A stretch of DNA of 64,000 nt from positions 124,001 through 188,000 of the forward strand of contig NZ_JAKIKU010000004.1 of NCBI RefSeq assembly GCF_023283985.1, in the 5' to 3' direction. The position numbers and the translations under genes are program-made. The stretch comes from Shewanella electrodiphila (GTDB lineage: Bacteria; Pseudomonadota; Gammaproteobacteria; Enterobacterales; Shewanellaceae). The notes below the pieces were generated by a model. That model saw only the letters and a list, made by a program, of their open reading frames with translations, had not been told where the DNA came from and did not search any database. Of this stretch, positions 1 to 8,468 are shown piece after piece; position 1 is the stretch's first letter, and each line of letters begins with the position of its first letter.

Positions 1-1077
1 GCAGCAGGTGGCCACCCAATGGCCTTTGGATTACTGATTGGCGCACTAGGATTAATACTCGCTATTAGTAAAGGCGGCAGTATGCTGGCAAACCTCACCA
101 GTAAAGGCGTGTGCGGAGGGCTACTCTTGTATCTAGGCTTTGTCGGCACCGCATCACAAGTAAAAAAATTGTATGCGTGGGCTGATGGTATCGGCATGGA
201 GCACATTGCTTTTATCGTGATTTTTTGCACCATTATTCTGTACGCATTACTGGAACATTGGCGAAAACGTTGGCTTGCTGTGCCATTAAGTTGTTTACTG
301 GGCGGCACATTAGCCTTTGCCATGGGCGCGCCATTTGAGTTTCACACTGCCCCAGGTTTACCTAATATGAACCCAATGTATTGGTGGGGAGATAACTCAG
401 GTTGGATGCTCGGTTTACCGACTATCGAAAGCTTCATGGTCGTGCTGCCTTTTGCCATTTTAGCCGTTGCTATGTGGTCCCCTGATTTTTTAGGCCATCA
501 AGTATTTCAAAAGATAAATTATCCTCCGCGTACTGAAAAAGTACATATGAACATTGACGATACCATGACCAGCGCCTCAATTCGTCAAACAGTAGGCTCA
601 CTACTTGGTGGGGCTAATTTCACTTCATCTTGGGGGACTTATATTGTCCCAGCTGCGATTGCTAAGCGCCCTATTCCAGCGGGTGCATTACTTACCGCAT
701 TGTTTTGCGTTATTGCTGCGCTATGGGGTTATCCAATGGATCTTGCTATTTGGGAACCTGTGCTGTGTGTTGCACTGGTCGTTGGGGTATTTATTCCATT
801 ACTTGAAGCAGGTATGGAAATGACTCGCGAAGGTAAAACTACCCAATCTGCCGCTATTGTGGTGTTTTCATCAGTATTAGTGAACCCTGCATTTGGCTGG
901 TCACTCACCATGCTATTGGATAATTTAGGCTTGATTGGCTGTAAAGACAGAAGCGCAAAACTGACTAGAATGAATCGCTGGATAGCACCCAGTATCATGT
1001 TTGTCATTCTCACAGGTGTTATGGCGCTAGTGGGTTTACTACCCGGTATTCCGGCCATCCTTTCGGACTTGAAATAA
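1..1077 (+). CDS. Multi-pass membrane protein, DUF3360-like (5' partial)
   Basis: The reading frame is open to the left edge (residues before the first ATG at 19 read AAGGHP), so the gene starts upstream and only about 358 C-terminal residues are visible. The protein has roughly ten hydrophobic segments separated by short loops, with a glycine-rich GGHPMAFGLLIG stretch typical of a transporter core. The overall look fits the DUF3360 family of proteobacterial membrane proteins, which I think is distantly like SulP/NCS2-type carriers; the substrate is unknown. A hairpin directly after the stop suggests a single transcript end. The family name comes from memory of similar sequences, not from a search. 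Confidence 0.55.
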   Translation, partial: AAGGHPMAFGLLIGALGLILAISKGGSMLANLTSKGVCGGLLLYLGFVGTASQVKKLYAWADGIGMEHIAFIVIFCTIILYALLEHWRKRWLAVPLSCLLGGTLAFAMGAPFEFHTAPGLPNMNPMYWWGDNSGWMLGLPTIESFMVVLPFAILAVAMWSPDFLGHQVFQKINYPPRTEKVHMNIDDTMTSASIRQTVGSLLGGANFTSSWGTYIVPAAIAKRPIPAGALLTALFCVIAALWGYPMDLAIWEPVLCVALVVGVFIPLLEAGMEMTREGKTTQSAAIVVFSSVLVNPAFGWSLTMLLDNLGLIGCKDRSAKLTRMNRWIAPSIMFVILTGVMALVGLLPGIPAILSDLK

Positions 1078-1102
1078 CGCTGGTGAGTTGTGTATGAAAA
1101 GT

Positions 1103-1138
1103 CATGCCCTAGGGAAATTAACGCCATAGGGCATGTTT
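1103..1138 (+). terminator. Terminator hairpin after the DUF3360-like gene
   Basis: A 9-bp perfect stem (CATGCCCTA / TAGGGCATG, arms 1103-1111 and 1127-1135) is followed by TTT. It lies between two convergent genes and may serve both. Confidence 0.6.
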
Positions 1139-1147
1139 ACAGTGAGC

Positions 1148-2122
1148 TTATTTGTTTAACACAAATTGATTTATTTGATTCTGGGCCAAGGCTTGATCCA
1201 TCGTGCCCTTAAGCAGTTTATACATCAAAATAGACGCATCAATTTCTGTTTTACGATTGGTTAAGCTTTCAATATTCAAGCCTAATGGAATATTAAGTGG
1301 AATAACGGCGTCCAAAATCTTCTGCAAATTACTGTAATTAACTTTAATTGATTCATACAGTGGGTCATCTGCAGACAAAATACGGTTACTGGTTTCTTCA
1401 GGTACTGATACCCCTAACCAATTAATAAATTCTAATGTTTTAGCACTTCCACAAGGTGAAAAAGTCAGGATCACTCGATTGGGCTTGATATTATTCAGCT
1501 CACACTCTTCAGCGTAACTGGTAAGCATATCGATAGTGGCTTGGGCGTTATACACCGCTTGCGTGATGTAGTATTCACAGCCTTTATTGGACTTACCTAA
1601 TAGACGGATATGTTCATTCTTTTTACTTAAATGGCGCTCAGCAATGGCAACACCACCAAGGTAAAACTCCTGAGAGTGTTCCGATAACACACGGTATGCA
1701 TCATTTAATGGTAGAGAACTTGCGACTTGCGCGGACGGCGAACCGACTAATACGATGTCTCTGACATTATTTTGATACCAAGCCCGAGATAACCACTCGT
1801 TAAAACCTTGTTCATCAAGGCCTGCAACACTCTTATAAGCAATTACAGGCTTACCAGACTTTTGATTGATCAATTGAGCATAAGTGCCAGAATCATGGGT
1901 CGCTTTAAACGGAAAAGGTCTTGGCGCATCAATACGGCTAGTTTCATCTTGAATATCGTAAATGATCAAACCATCAAAGCTAATCTCATCAAGGCGCGCT
2001 AATAACTTATCAGCAATAGTACTGACCATTTCAAAATCGGTATCGATTTTAGGTGGGGTTGTGCCAATAAAGTAGATCCCACGGTGATGATCGGATGAAC
2101 GCTGTTTTAGGGATTTTCTCAT
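1148..2122 (-). CDS. Methylenetetrahydrofolate reductase-like protein
   Basis: This 324-residue protein resembles the MTHFR (MetF) TIM-barrel family. It has an N-terminal strand ending in GTTPPK, where MetF has FEFFPP, and a central CEYYITQAVYNAQ segment matching the FITQ...D region that contacts FAD and folate. Length fits a single-domain bacterial MetF (about 290-330). The catalytic glutamate of the FEFFPP motif is not present at the expected place, so activity as a true MTHFR is uncertain; it could act on another one-carbon or flavin substrate. The gene stands alone: the neighbour on the right (Zur-like) is divergent, and there is no met gene nearby. Confidence 0.6.
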   Translation of the reverse strand: MRKSLKQRSSDHHRGIYFIGTTPPKIDTDFEMVSTIADKLLARLDEISFDGLIIYDIQDETSRIDAPRPFPFKATHDSGTYAQLINQKSGKPVIAYKSVAGLDEQGFNEWLSRAWYQNNVRDIVLVGSPSAQVASSLPLNDAYRVLSEHSQEFYLGGVAIAERHLSKKNEHIRLLGKSNKGCEYYITQAVYNAQATIDMLTSYAEECELNNIKPNRVILTFSPCGSAKTLEFINWLGVSVPEETSNRILSADDPLYESIKVNYSNLQKILDAVIPLNIPLGLNIESLTNRKTEIDASILMYKLLKGTMDQALAQNQINQFVLNK

Positions 2123-2307
2123 GTTTAGCCGTCTAGATGGATGTTATCTACATTGTGTCTGAAATTCTCACGTTTGTTAAGGCCAGATAGAATGATTTTT
2201 TGTAATGTTTAAAATGAATAAAGCTCATAATTATTGCTTTGCAGTCATTCTGAAATCACCTGCGGGAATTTCCCCTTTTGTAAGTACGTTATAATTGCTG
2301 ATTGTTG

Positions 2308-2370
2308 ATGGCTAATGGCTAATGGCTAATGGCTCATAGGCTCATAGGCTCATAGGCTCATAGGCTCATA
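2308..2370. repeat. Two adjacent tandem repeats (7 bp x3, 8 bp x5) in the 2123-2495 gap
   Basis: Three copies of ATGGCTA (2308-2328) run directly into five copies of GGCTCATA (2331-2370). The 8-bp unit looks like a slipped derivative of the 7-bp one, since both contain the GGCT core. The array lies in the 373-bp gap between the divergent MTHFR-like and Zur-like genes and could change promoter spacing for either. I see nothing else in the gap apart from AT-rich promoter-like DNA. Confidence 0.85.
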
Positions 2371-2495
2371 GGCTCGCCTATCTCACACTATCTGAACCTG
2401 AGTCGACCTTTAAAAAGATGTTTGGTGGTTTATTATTTACAATCTCAGCCCGAAGATAAATAATAGCGCAACATTGATTTCTTTAGAGCCAAACC

Positions 2496-2960
2496 ATGCC
2501 TACCCACAAAAACGTTGCGATTTTTACCAAAGCGGAGCAAATATGTCGCGACAATGGCGTTAAGTTAACGGAGAAAAGAAAAAATGTTTTAGGCGTATTA
2601 CTGAACTCCAGTAAGCCGCTATCCGCCTATGAAATTGTTGATATCTACCGCACCACACATCAAGAAGCATTAGCCCCTATGTCTGTGTACCGCATGCTCG
2701 ATATACTGAGTCAATTGCCGCTTGTGCATAAATTATCTTCTGAAAATAAATATTTGGCTTGTTCACACATCACTTGCGAACATGCCCACGAAGTTCCTCA
2801 GTTTTTGATCTGTAAAACCTGCGGTAAAGTGGCAGAGAAAGGCATTCAAACCAGTGTCATTGAGGCATTAAAAGACAGTATTAAACAAGCTGACTTTCAA
2901 CTCATCAATTCTCAGATTGAAATACAATGCTTATGTAAGGATTGTGCAGCTTCAAATTAA
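2496..2960 (+). CDS. zur: Fur-family regulator, Zur-like
   Basis: A 154-residue Fur-family protein. The N-terminal half is a winged helix (LTEKRKNVLGVLL, then PMSVYRMLDIL as recognition helix). The C-terminal half has two CxxC pairs, CKTCG near residue 107 and CKDC close to the C terminus, which form the structural zinc site. The layout, including the late C-terminal CxxC, matches Zur rather than Fur, Fnr-type or PerR. Zur represses zinc uptake genes when zinc is bound. No znu genes lie next to it here. The start has no strong Shine-Dalgarno but gives the family's normal length. Confidence 0.75.
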   Translation: MPTHKNVAIFTKAEQICRDNGVKLTEKRKNVLGVLLNSSKPLSAYEIVDIYRTTHQEALAPMSVYRMLDILSQLPLVHKLSSENKYLACSHITCEHAHEVPQFLICKTCGKVAEKGIQTSVIEALKDSIKQADFQLINSQIEIQCLCKDCAASN

Positions 2961-3095
2961 CTTTTGCTTCGCTTGGCCTGGTGATGATTTTGGGTTCATA
3001 CAATGCAAAGCTGGGTACAATCAGTGCAACTCTCCATTCAAACTAGGGCGTGTCATTAGTTAAGTTACCAACTCACATACTCTACCGTCCTTACT

Positions 3096-3333
3096 CTAGA
3101 GCCCTTAATCTAGAACTCTTAATTTAGCCCCATTAATCTAGAACCCTTAATTTAGAACCCTTAATTTAGAACCCTCAATTTAACGCCCTTAATCTAGAAC
3201 TCTCAATCTAGAGCCCTCAATTTAAACCCCTTAATCTAGAACCCTCAATCTAGAACCCCTAATCTAGAACTCTCAATTTAGAGCCCTTAATCTAGAGCCC
3301 TTAATCTAGAGCCCTCAATTTAGAGCTTTCAAC
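3096..3333. repeat. 14-bp minisatellite, 17 degenerate copies
   Basis: Exactly 17 head-to-tail units of 14 bp with no spacer. The consensus is CTAGAACCCTTAAT with variants at five or six positions (C/T at 1, A/G at 6, T/C at 11). Many junctions create TCTAGA. The unit is not a multiple of three and no reading frame spans the array. Spacer-free adjacency rules out CRISPR. Its copies differ from each other, so it is an old array or one that is actively shuffled. Confidence 0.95.
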
Positions 3334-3886
3334 TAAAGCCTGACAAAACTTACCGCAGAAAACGCCACTAAAATCTAAACACAAGGCAATAACACACCTT
3401 AAAATCGTGAAACAGCACCTTAATTAACTGGCGTTTTAAACTAAAACCAGTTTAAAAGTAGCCTACAGCCTAGGCTCAGCAAGGACTTAGCTAAGTAACT
3501 GAAAAATTCCTTCATATAACGAAAAATATGCGACTTTACACTCACTTAGTATTTAAACTTAAATCATTTGTGTTATAAATAGATTGGCGGTGTAAATTAA
3601 TTGTTTCTACAAAGGTTTCATTTGTTAAGCCTTTGTTATAGCTGCAGTGTTTTAGCAATTACTTTATTAGTTGAAAGCAGTCAGTATATCGATACCTATC
3701 CAGGTACAGATTGTAATAATACCTAACTGAATAAAATCGACGATAAAACACTGCCTTAAGCAAAGTCATTGATAGGTTAGCAAGCGACTAACAGCCTGCA
3801 CCTGAACACTTGCTGTTGCTAACATTGATAAATATTAGTTTTGCTAATGTTTATCTGTGATTAAGCCATTATAAAAAGGGGGCTAC
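3334..3886. other. Gene-free stretch upstream of the small secreted protein gene
   Basis: About 550 bp of AT-rich DNA without a convincing gene. It contains two inverted repeats: TTTTAAAC / GTTTAAAA (3434-3457), and an imperfect hairpin at about 3827-3855 (GATAAATATTAG / CTAATGTTTATC) some 30 bp before the next start. The second could be a leader structure. I see no tRNA or known RNA. Confidence 0.6.
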
Positions 3887-4324
3887 ATGAAGATCATCCA
3901 ACTCTTAGCGCTATTATTGCTATCTTTCTCGTTACCAGCATCTGCAAATACCGATAAAAATGAAGCACAATTAGTACTTTCATCTTGCATGTCGTTAAAA
4001 AATGCGCCGTCTGACAGCTCAACTAAAGCCTGTACTTATTACATTCAGGGATTTCTCGCAGGCGCTTTAAATACGAGTTACCAATATAAGATTAGAGAAA
4101 GTGCTGGCGGTTTTTCAGACCGAGCCTACCAAACCCGAGTCGGTAACGAGACGTCAAAAAAGCAAATCACCGAAGTGTGTATCCCAACAAAAGCAACCCG
4201 CGATCAGCTGATTGAACGCATAGTCGGCCGAACTGTTGAACAACTCCCAGCCTCTGCCGACTCTTTACAGTTGTTGCACAGCAAAATTTATCAGGCGTTA
4301 TCAGCAGAATTACCATGTGAATAA
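3887..4324 (+). CDS. Small secreted protein, Rap1a/Tai immunity-like fold (tentative)
   Basis: A 145-residue protein with a clear signal peptide (MKIIQLLALLLLSFSLPASA, cleavage after residue 20), so it is exported to the periplasm. The mature part has four cysteines, one in the segment ACTYYIQGFLAGA and one at the C terminus. This pattern resembles the Rap1a/Tai domain, where Cys followed by a YxxGF helix is typical. Rap1a proteins protect Serratia from its own type VI effectors, but no type VI genes or effector are visible here, so a standalone or housekeeping role is equally possible. Shine-Dalgarno AAGGGGG lies about 8 bases upstream. Confidence 0.5.
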   Translation: MKIIQLLALLLLSFSLPASANTDKNEAQLVLSSCMSLKNAPSDSSTKACTYYIQGFLAGALNTSYQYKIRESAGGFSDRAYQTRVGNETSKKQITEVCIPTKATRDQLIERIVGRTVEQLPASADSLQLLHSKIYQALSAELPCE

Positions 4325-4460
4325 AATATTGAACAGGCTATATGAAGCCAATGATCAACTTAGCACTGCATCGACTTGAATAGTTCGTTGTCATAAAACT
4401 CAATCATTTTTGAGTCGCTAAGTTTACACAGTCCTTAATTAACACGAAGTATTCGAGAAT

Positions 4461-4961
4461 ATGACACAAGAAAAGAAAAGCAGCTTTTTTCCGAGCCATA
4501 GGCTTATTCTGTTATTAACCTTAGCCCTATTTTGGTGGATAAACTCCAACTACAGTAACCCGTTGTTACTGTCATTAGGGGCAGCTTCGATCATGCTGGT
4601 GCTCTATATAGCCCAGAAAATGGATGTTATCGACCACGAATCTCATCCGATTAGTCTGTCGGTCAATATGGCAACCTACCTGTTATGGCTATCAAAAGAG
4701 GTCGTGTTATCCAACATCAGTGTGGTTAAACATATTTGGTTGGGTAACAGCAGCATCTCGCCAACTCTGGCCACCATAGATACACGCCAGTGCACTGACA
4801 TTAATAAAGTTATCTACGCCAACTCAATCACCTTAACGCCAGGGACTGTCGCCATAGACTTAATTGATGATCAACTCACTGTTCATGCTTTACATAAGGA
4901 TGATATCGATACATTAAAAACCGGCGATATGGATCGCCGAGTAAGGGAGCTCGAAAACTAA
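4461..4961 (+). CDS. mrpE: Mrp antiporter subunit E
   Basis: The first gene of a tightly overlapping operon encodes 166 residues with three N-terminal membrane helices (about 12-30, 33-52, 66-86) and a soluble tail containing the family signature NSITLTPGTVAIDL. Subunit E is a small membrane component of Mrp (Mnh/Sha) multisubunit Na+/H+ antiporters and of the related membrane-bound hydrogenases. The stop overlaps the next start (TAATG), indicating translational coupling. Confidence 0.9.
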   Translation: MTQEKKSSFFPSHRLILLLTLALFWWINSNYSNPLLLSLGAASIMLVLYIAQKMDVIDHESHPISLSVNMATYLLWLSKEVVLSNISVVKHIWLGNSSISPTLATIDTRQCTDINKVIYANSITLTPGTVAIDLIDDQLTVHALHKDDIDTLKTGDMDRRVRELEN

Positions 4962-5257
4962 TGTTAGCTGCCGCTACTATCGCAATTCTTGTCGTCATGC
5001 TGTTAGCGATTATTCGCTGCATTGTCGGCCCTACTCTTTACGATCGCATCCTCGCTTTCAATATGTTTGGCACCAAATCAATCCTATTGATATCTGTATT
5101 GGGCTTTTTAATGGGCCGTCCAGAGTTTCTCGACATCGCCCTTGTATACGCCTTGATTAACTTTATCAGTGTGATTGGGGTATTACGCTACTCTGACTCA
5201 GCTGAATTTAAAGTTGCTCCTTATAAGCCTCATTCAACCAAGGAGGGTGAAGAATGA
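4961..5257 (+). CDS. mrpF: Mrp antiporter subunit F
   Basis: A 98-residue protein with three membrane helices and the conserved VGPTLYDRILAFN segment of MrpF. It begins on the last base of the mrpE stop codon and ends in ATGA overlap with mrpG. F is one of the small subunits needed for assembly of the Mrp complex in the inner membrane. Confidence 0.9.
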   Translation: MLAAATIAILVVMLLAIIRCIVGPTLYDRILAFNMFGTKSILLISVLGFLMGRPEFLDIALVYALINFISVIGVLRYSDSAEFKVAPYKPHSTKEGEE

Positions 5258-5595
5258 ACCTCGTAATCGAAATTATCAGCGGTTTAAGCCTGCTAATTGG
5301 TTGCTTCCTTTGCTTATCAGGTGGCGTTGGGATGTTGCGATTTCCTGATTTTTACACTCGCATGCATGCTGTGAGTGTCACCGATACTTTAGGCGCGTGT
5401 TTAGTGCTATTTGGGTTAATGCTACAAAGCCCCAATGGTTTAGTGCTGATTAAATTAATACTCATCTTATTGTGCACGCTATTTATCAACCCGTCTGCCA
5501 GCCATGCTTTAGCAAAAGCCGCATTACGTAATGGCTTATTACCGCTAGAAGGTAAGCCTGATAATCAGGGAGGGAACAAGCCATCGAAGCTTTAG
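5254..5595 (+). CDS. mrpG: Mrp antiporter subunit G
   Basis: A 113-residue MrpG/PhaG-family protein with three hydrophobic segments. It has the signature GGVGMLRFPDFYTRMHA and a C-terminal NPSASHALAKAA motif. The start has a good Shine-Dalgarno (AAGGAGG) inside mrpF. The last 13 bases overlap the probable start of the next subunit. Confidence 0.9.
   Translation: MNLVIEIISGLSLLIGCFLCLSGGVGMLRFPDFYTRMHAVSVTDTLGACLVLFGLMLQSPNGLVLIKLILILLCTLFINPSASHALAKAALRNGLLPLEGKPDNQGGNKPSKL
5567..5574 (+). promoter_or_regulatory. Strong Shine-Dalgarno pointing at a non-canonical start
   Basis: AGGGAGGG sits 8 bases before an ATC codon at 5583. No ATG, GTG or TTG lies at a suitable distance in the frame of the downstream subunit; the nearest is GTG at 5667, 84 bases on. 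This site is the main reason for placing the start at 5583. Confidence 0.6.
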
Positions 5596-6647
5596 TTGAT
5601 ATTGTACTACTGATATTTTTAGTCGTTATTGCCGTTGCAATCATATTCACAAGAAACCTATTAGCCGTGGTCATGTTAACTGGGATTTATGGCTTATTGT
5701 CTGCCTGTTTCTTTGTGGTGCTTGATGCTGTAGACGTCGCCTTTACCGAAGCATCTGTTGGTGCAGGTATCTCTGGCTTACTCATGTTAGCGGCCATCAC
5801 CATAACAGGCCGAAAAGAGGCGCCAAAACGGCATAAACCCTTTCTGGCGCTATTTGTGGTGTTAGTCACTGGTAGCATGCTGATTTACGGCACTTTAGAT
5901 ATGCCTTATTTCGGTGATCCTGAGGCACCTGTTCATCAACATGTTGCCCCTCGTTATATCCATGACTCGATGGAGGAAGTCGGTGTACCTAATATTGTGA
6001 CTTCCGTTTTAGGTAGTTACCGTGCATTTGATACCTTAGGTGAAGTCGCCGTTATCTTTACTGCAGGCATTGGTGTGCTTTCTCTGTTATCACTGCCTCG
6101 TCGCCGGAAAAAAATCAAATCTGAAGAAGCCACAGAAGAACAAATGCATGAACGTCATATGGTGGTGCGTATTGTCAGTAAAGCGCTCATCCCGTTCATC
6201 TTATTGTTTGCATTGTATGTGCAATTTCACGGTGACTTTGGCCCTGGTGGCGGATTCCAAGCGGGCGTTATTTTTGCTGCAGCAATTATTTTGTACACCA
6301 TGCTTTTTGGTTTAGATACCGCTAAAAAAGTATTCAACCCAGCCTTGATTCAACTGTTAGCCGCAGTTGGGTTGCTGCTTTACGCCTGTGTCGGGGTTGT
6401 GTCCATGCTCAATGGCGCTAACTTCTTAGACTACAACGTACTGGCTGATGATCCTGTTTCAGGTCAACACATTGGCATATTACTGATTGAATTAGGCGTA
6501 GGCATCACCGTTGCCTCAGTCATGTTGAGTATCTTCTTCAACTTTGATGGTCGCAGACAAGCTCAAGCTGAAATTCAAGCAGAGAAACAACAATCAGAAC
6601 AAGAACAAAAACTAAAAGGGGAGCAGGATGTTTCTCGGACTCTATAA
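5583..6647 (+). CDS. mrpB: Mrp antiporter fused subunit A-tail/B (DUF4040 plus MnhB)
   Basis: The N-terminal part (to about residue 150 from 5583) matches the MbhD/MbhE-like tail of MrpA, with TEASVGAGISGLL. The C-terminal part is an MnhB domain, with FILLFALYVQFHGDFGPGGGFQAG. This split of MrpA, with its tail fused to B, is the arrangement of Mbh hydrogenase-like antiporter modules. The start is odd. The frame is open back to a stop at 5562 but holds no ATG, GTG or TTG until GTG 5667, which would remove the first membrane helix. The codon 8 bases after a strong ribosome binding site is ATC, a rare start like ATT in infC. If real, translation may be deliberately poor. The stop overlaps mrpC by 20 bases. 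Confidence 0.8.
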   Translation: MEALVDIVLLIFLVVIAVAIIFTRNLLAVVMLTGIYGLLSACFFVVLDAVDVAFTEASVGAGISGLLMLAAITITGRKEAPKRHKPFLALFVVLVTGSMLIYGTLDMPYFGDPEAPVHQHVAPRYIHDSMEEVGVPNIVTSVLGSYRAFDTLGEVAVIFTAGIGVLSLLSLPRRRKKIKSEEATEEQMHERHMVVRIVSKALIPFILLFALYVQFHGDFGPGGGFQAGVIFAAAIILYTMLFGLDTAKKVFNPALIQLLAAVGLLLYACVGVVSMLNGANFLDYNVLADDPVSGQHIGILLIELGVGITVASVMLSIFFNFDGRRQAQAEIQAEKQQSEQEQKLKGEQDVSRTL

Positions 6648-6990
6648 CTATTGGATCGTCGTATTGTTGATGATGATTGGTTTTTATATCGTTATCGCCC
6701 ACGGAAACTTGGTTAAAAAGCTAGTTGGACTCACCATTTTCCAAACCTCAGTGTTTATCTTTTATATCACCGTCGGCATGGTCGAGCGCGGTAGTGCGCC
6801 GATTATTGCTGAAGGGATCAGTGATTACTCTAACCCTCTGCCCCACGTGTTAATTCTTACCGCCATTGTGGTAGGTATTGCAACCACAGCACTTGGTTTA
6901 GCACTGGTCATCAGAATCAAAGAAGCCTATGGCTGTGTCGAAGAAGATGAGATCCAAAAACAAGATCAGCTCAGCGAGGATGAATCATAG
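6628..6990 (+). CDS. mrpC: Mrp antiporter subunit C
   Basis: A 120-residue NuoK-like protein with three membrane helices and the conserved segment DYSNPLPHVLILTAIVVGIA. In Mrp complexes C sits beside the D/A subunits and carries a conserved Glu/Asp in the lateral proton path. The start is preceded by AAAAGGGGAG within the end of mrpB; its stop overlaps the GTG start of the next gene. Confidence 0.9.
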   Translation: MFLGLYNYWIVVLLMMIGFYIVIAHGNLVKKLVGLTIFQTSVFIFYITVGMVERGSAPIIAEGISDYSNPLPHVLILTAIVVGIATTALGLALVIRIKEAYGCVEEDEIQKQDQLSEDES

Positions 6991-8468
6991 TGTTAGCTCA
7001 CCTGCCTATTTTACAAGTTGTGGTGCCGCTAATTGCAGCCCCGCTATGCTGGTTCTTAAACCGCTCTAAACTGGTGTGGATATTTGCCTTAATAGTCTGT
7101 GCTGTAACCTGCGTCAACAGCATATTACTGCTCATTGAAGTGATGAAGTCAGGCACGATTATCTATGAACTCGGGGGCTGGGAAGCACCTTGGGGAATTG
7201 AATATCGCATCGATAAGCTTAACGCCTTCTTACTGCTGATTATTTCCACCATTGGAACCGTGGTGTTGTTTGCCGCTAACACCAGCATACAAAAAGAACT
7301 CGACGAAGATCGCCACACCTTATTTTACAGTCTATACCTACTGTCATTAACTGGCATGTTCGGCATCGTCGCAACCGGTGATGCGTTTAATGTGTTTGTA
7401 TTTTTAGAGATTTCTTCTCTATCTGCTTATGCCTTAATAGGTTTAGGTAGAGACAGACGCGCGTTATGGGCAGCCTACCAATACCTGATCATGGGCACCA
7501 TCGGTGCGACCTTTATTTTGATTGGTATCGGCATGCTCTATCAAATGACGGGCACGTTAAACATGAGCGATCTGGCCACCCGATTAGTGGATGTTGGTCA
7601 TACCCGAACAGTATTTGTTGCCTTCGCATTTTTGATCGTCGGCATTTGTTTGAAGCTAGCCCTATTCCCTTTACATCTGTGGCTACCAAATGCATACGCT
7701 TACGCGCCTTCGATAGTAACGGCATTTTTAGCCGCTACAGCAACTAAAGTCGCTGTATACCTGCTGATCCGATTTACCTTTACCGTATTTGGGATTTCTT
7801 TCTCGTTCACCTCGTTGCCATTACAAAGCATTTTAATGGTGCTTGGACTTGTGGGGGTATTTGCCGCTTCTATCACTGCGATTTATCAGCAAAATGTGAA
7901 ACATATCTTAGCTTACTCGAGCATCGCTCAAGTGGGGTATATGATCATCGGTTACTCGATAAATACCAGTACCGGGGTAATGGCAACCTTACTGCATTTG
8001 TTTAACCATGCATTAATGAAAGGTGGACTGTTTTTAGCATTAGGCGCAGTAATGTACCGAATTGGCAGCGTCCAGCTCAAACAGTTCCAAGGGCTAGGCC
8101 GAGAAATGCCATTGACCATGTCAGCCATTGTTATCGGTGGTCTCAGTTTGATTGGTGTGCCGTTAACCGTCGGTTTTGTCAGTAAATGGTATCTGCTTGT
8201 GGCTAGTGTTGAAGCTGGTATGTGGCCTGTTGCGGTACTTATCCTATTAGGGTCATTGCTGGCCATTGTGTATATCTGGCGCATTGTAGAAATGGCTTAT
8301 TTCAAGCCGCCATTACCTGGTCGTGAAGCCGTTAAAGAGGCACCTTGGACTTTCCTTGTTCCAATCTGGATCCTCGTCTTCGCTAATATCTATTTCGGTA
8401 TCGATACTCGCCTGAGTGTGCAAGTGGCACAGGCGGCTTCTCAAAGCTTGTTTGGAATAAACCCATGA
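6990..8468 (+). CDS. mrpD: Mrp antiporter subunit D (first copy)
   Basis: A 492-residue NuoN/NuoL-type protein with about 14 membrane helices. The helix-5 glutamate (VFVFLEISSLSAY) and the helix-7 lysine (CLKLALFPLHLWLP), which carry protons in MrpD and complex I, are both present, as is the second lysine in TATKVAVYLL. Translation starts at GTG, sharing a base with the preceding stop, with GCGAGGA upstream. It overlaps the next D-type gene by ATGA. It is the one of the three D paralogues that looks closest to standard MrpD. Confidence 0.92.
   Translation: MLAHLPILQVVVPLIAAPLCWFLNRSKLVWIFALIVCAVTCVNSILLLIEVMKSGTIIYELGGWEAPWGIEYRIDKLNAFLLLIISTIGTVVLFAANTSIQKELDEDRHTLFYSLYLLSLTGMFGIVATGDAFNVFVFLEISSLSAYALIGLGRDRRALWAAYQYLIMGTIGATFILIGIGMLYQMTGTLNMSDLATRLVDVGHTRTVFVAFAFLIVGICLKLALFPLHLWLPNAYAYAPSIVTAFLAATATKVAVYLLIRFTFTVFGISFSFTSLPLQSILMVLGLVGVFAASITAIYQQNVKHILAYSSIAQVGYMIIGYSINTSTGVMATLLHLFNHALMKGGLFLALGAVMYRIGSVQLKQFQGLGREMPLTMSAIVIGGLSLIGVPLTVGFVSKWYLLVASVEAGMWPVAVLILLGSLLAIVYIWRIVEMAYFKPPLPGREAVKEAPWTFLVPIWILVFANIYFGIDTRLSVQVAQAASQSLFGINP

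Noticed and set aside
3096-3333. Possible CRISPR array
   Set aside because: Units of 14 bp are directly adjacent with no spacers, and no cas genes are present.
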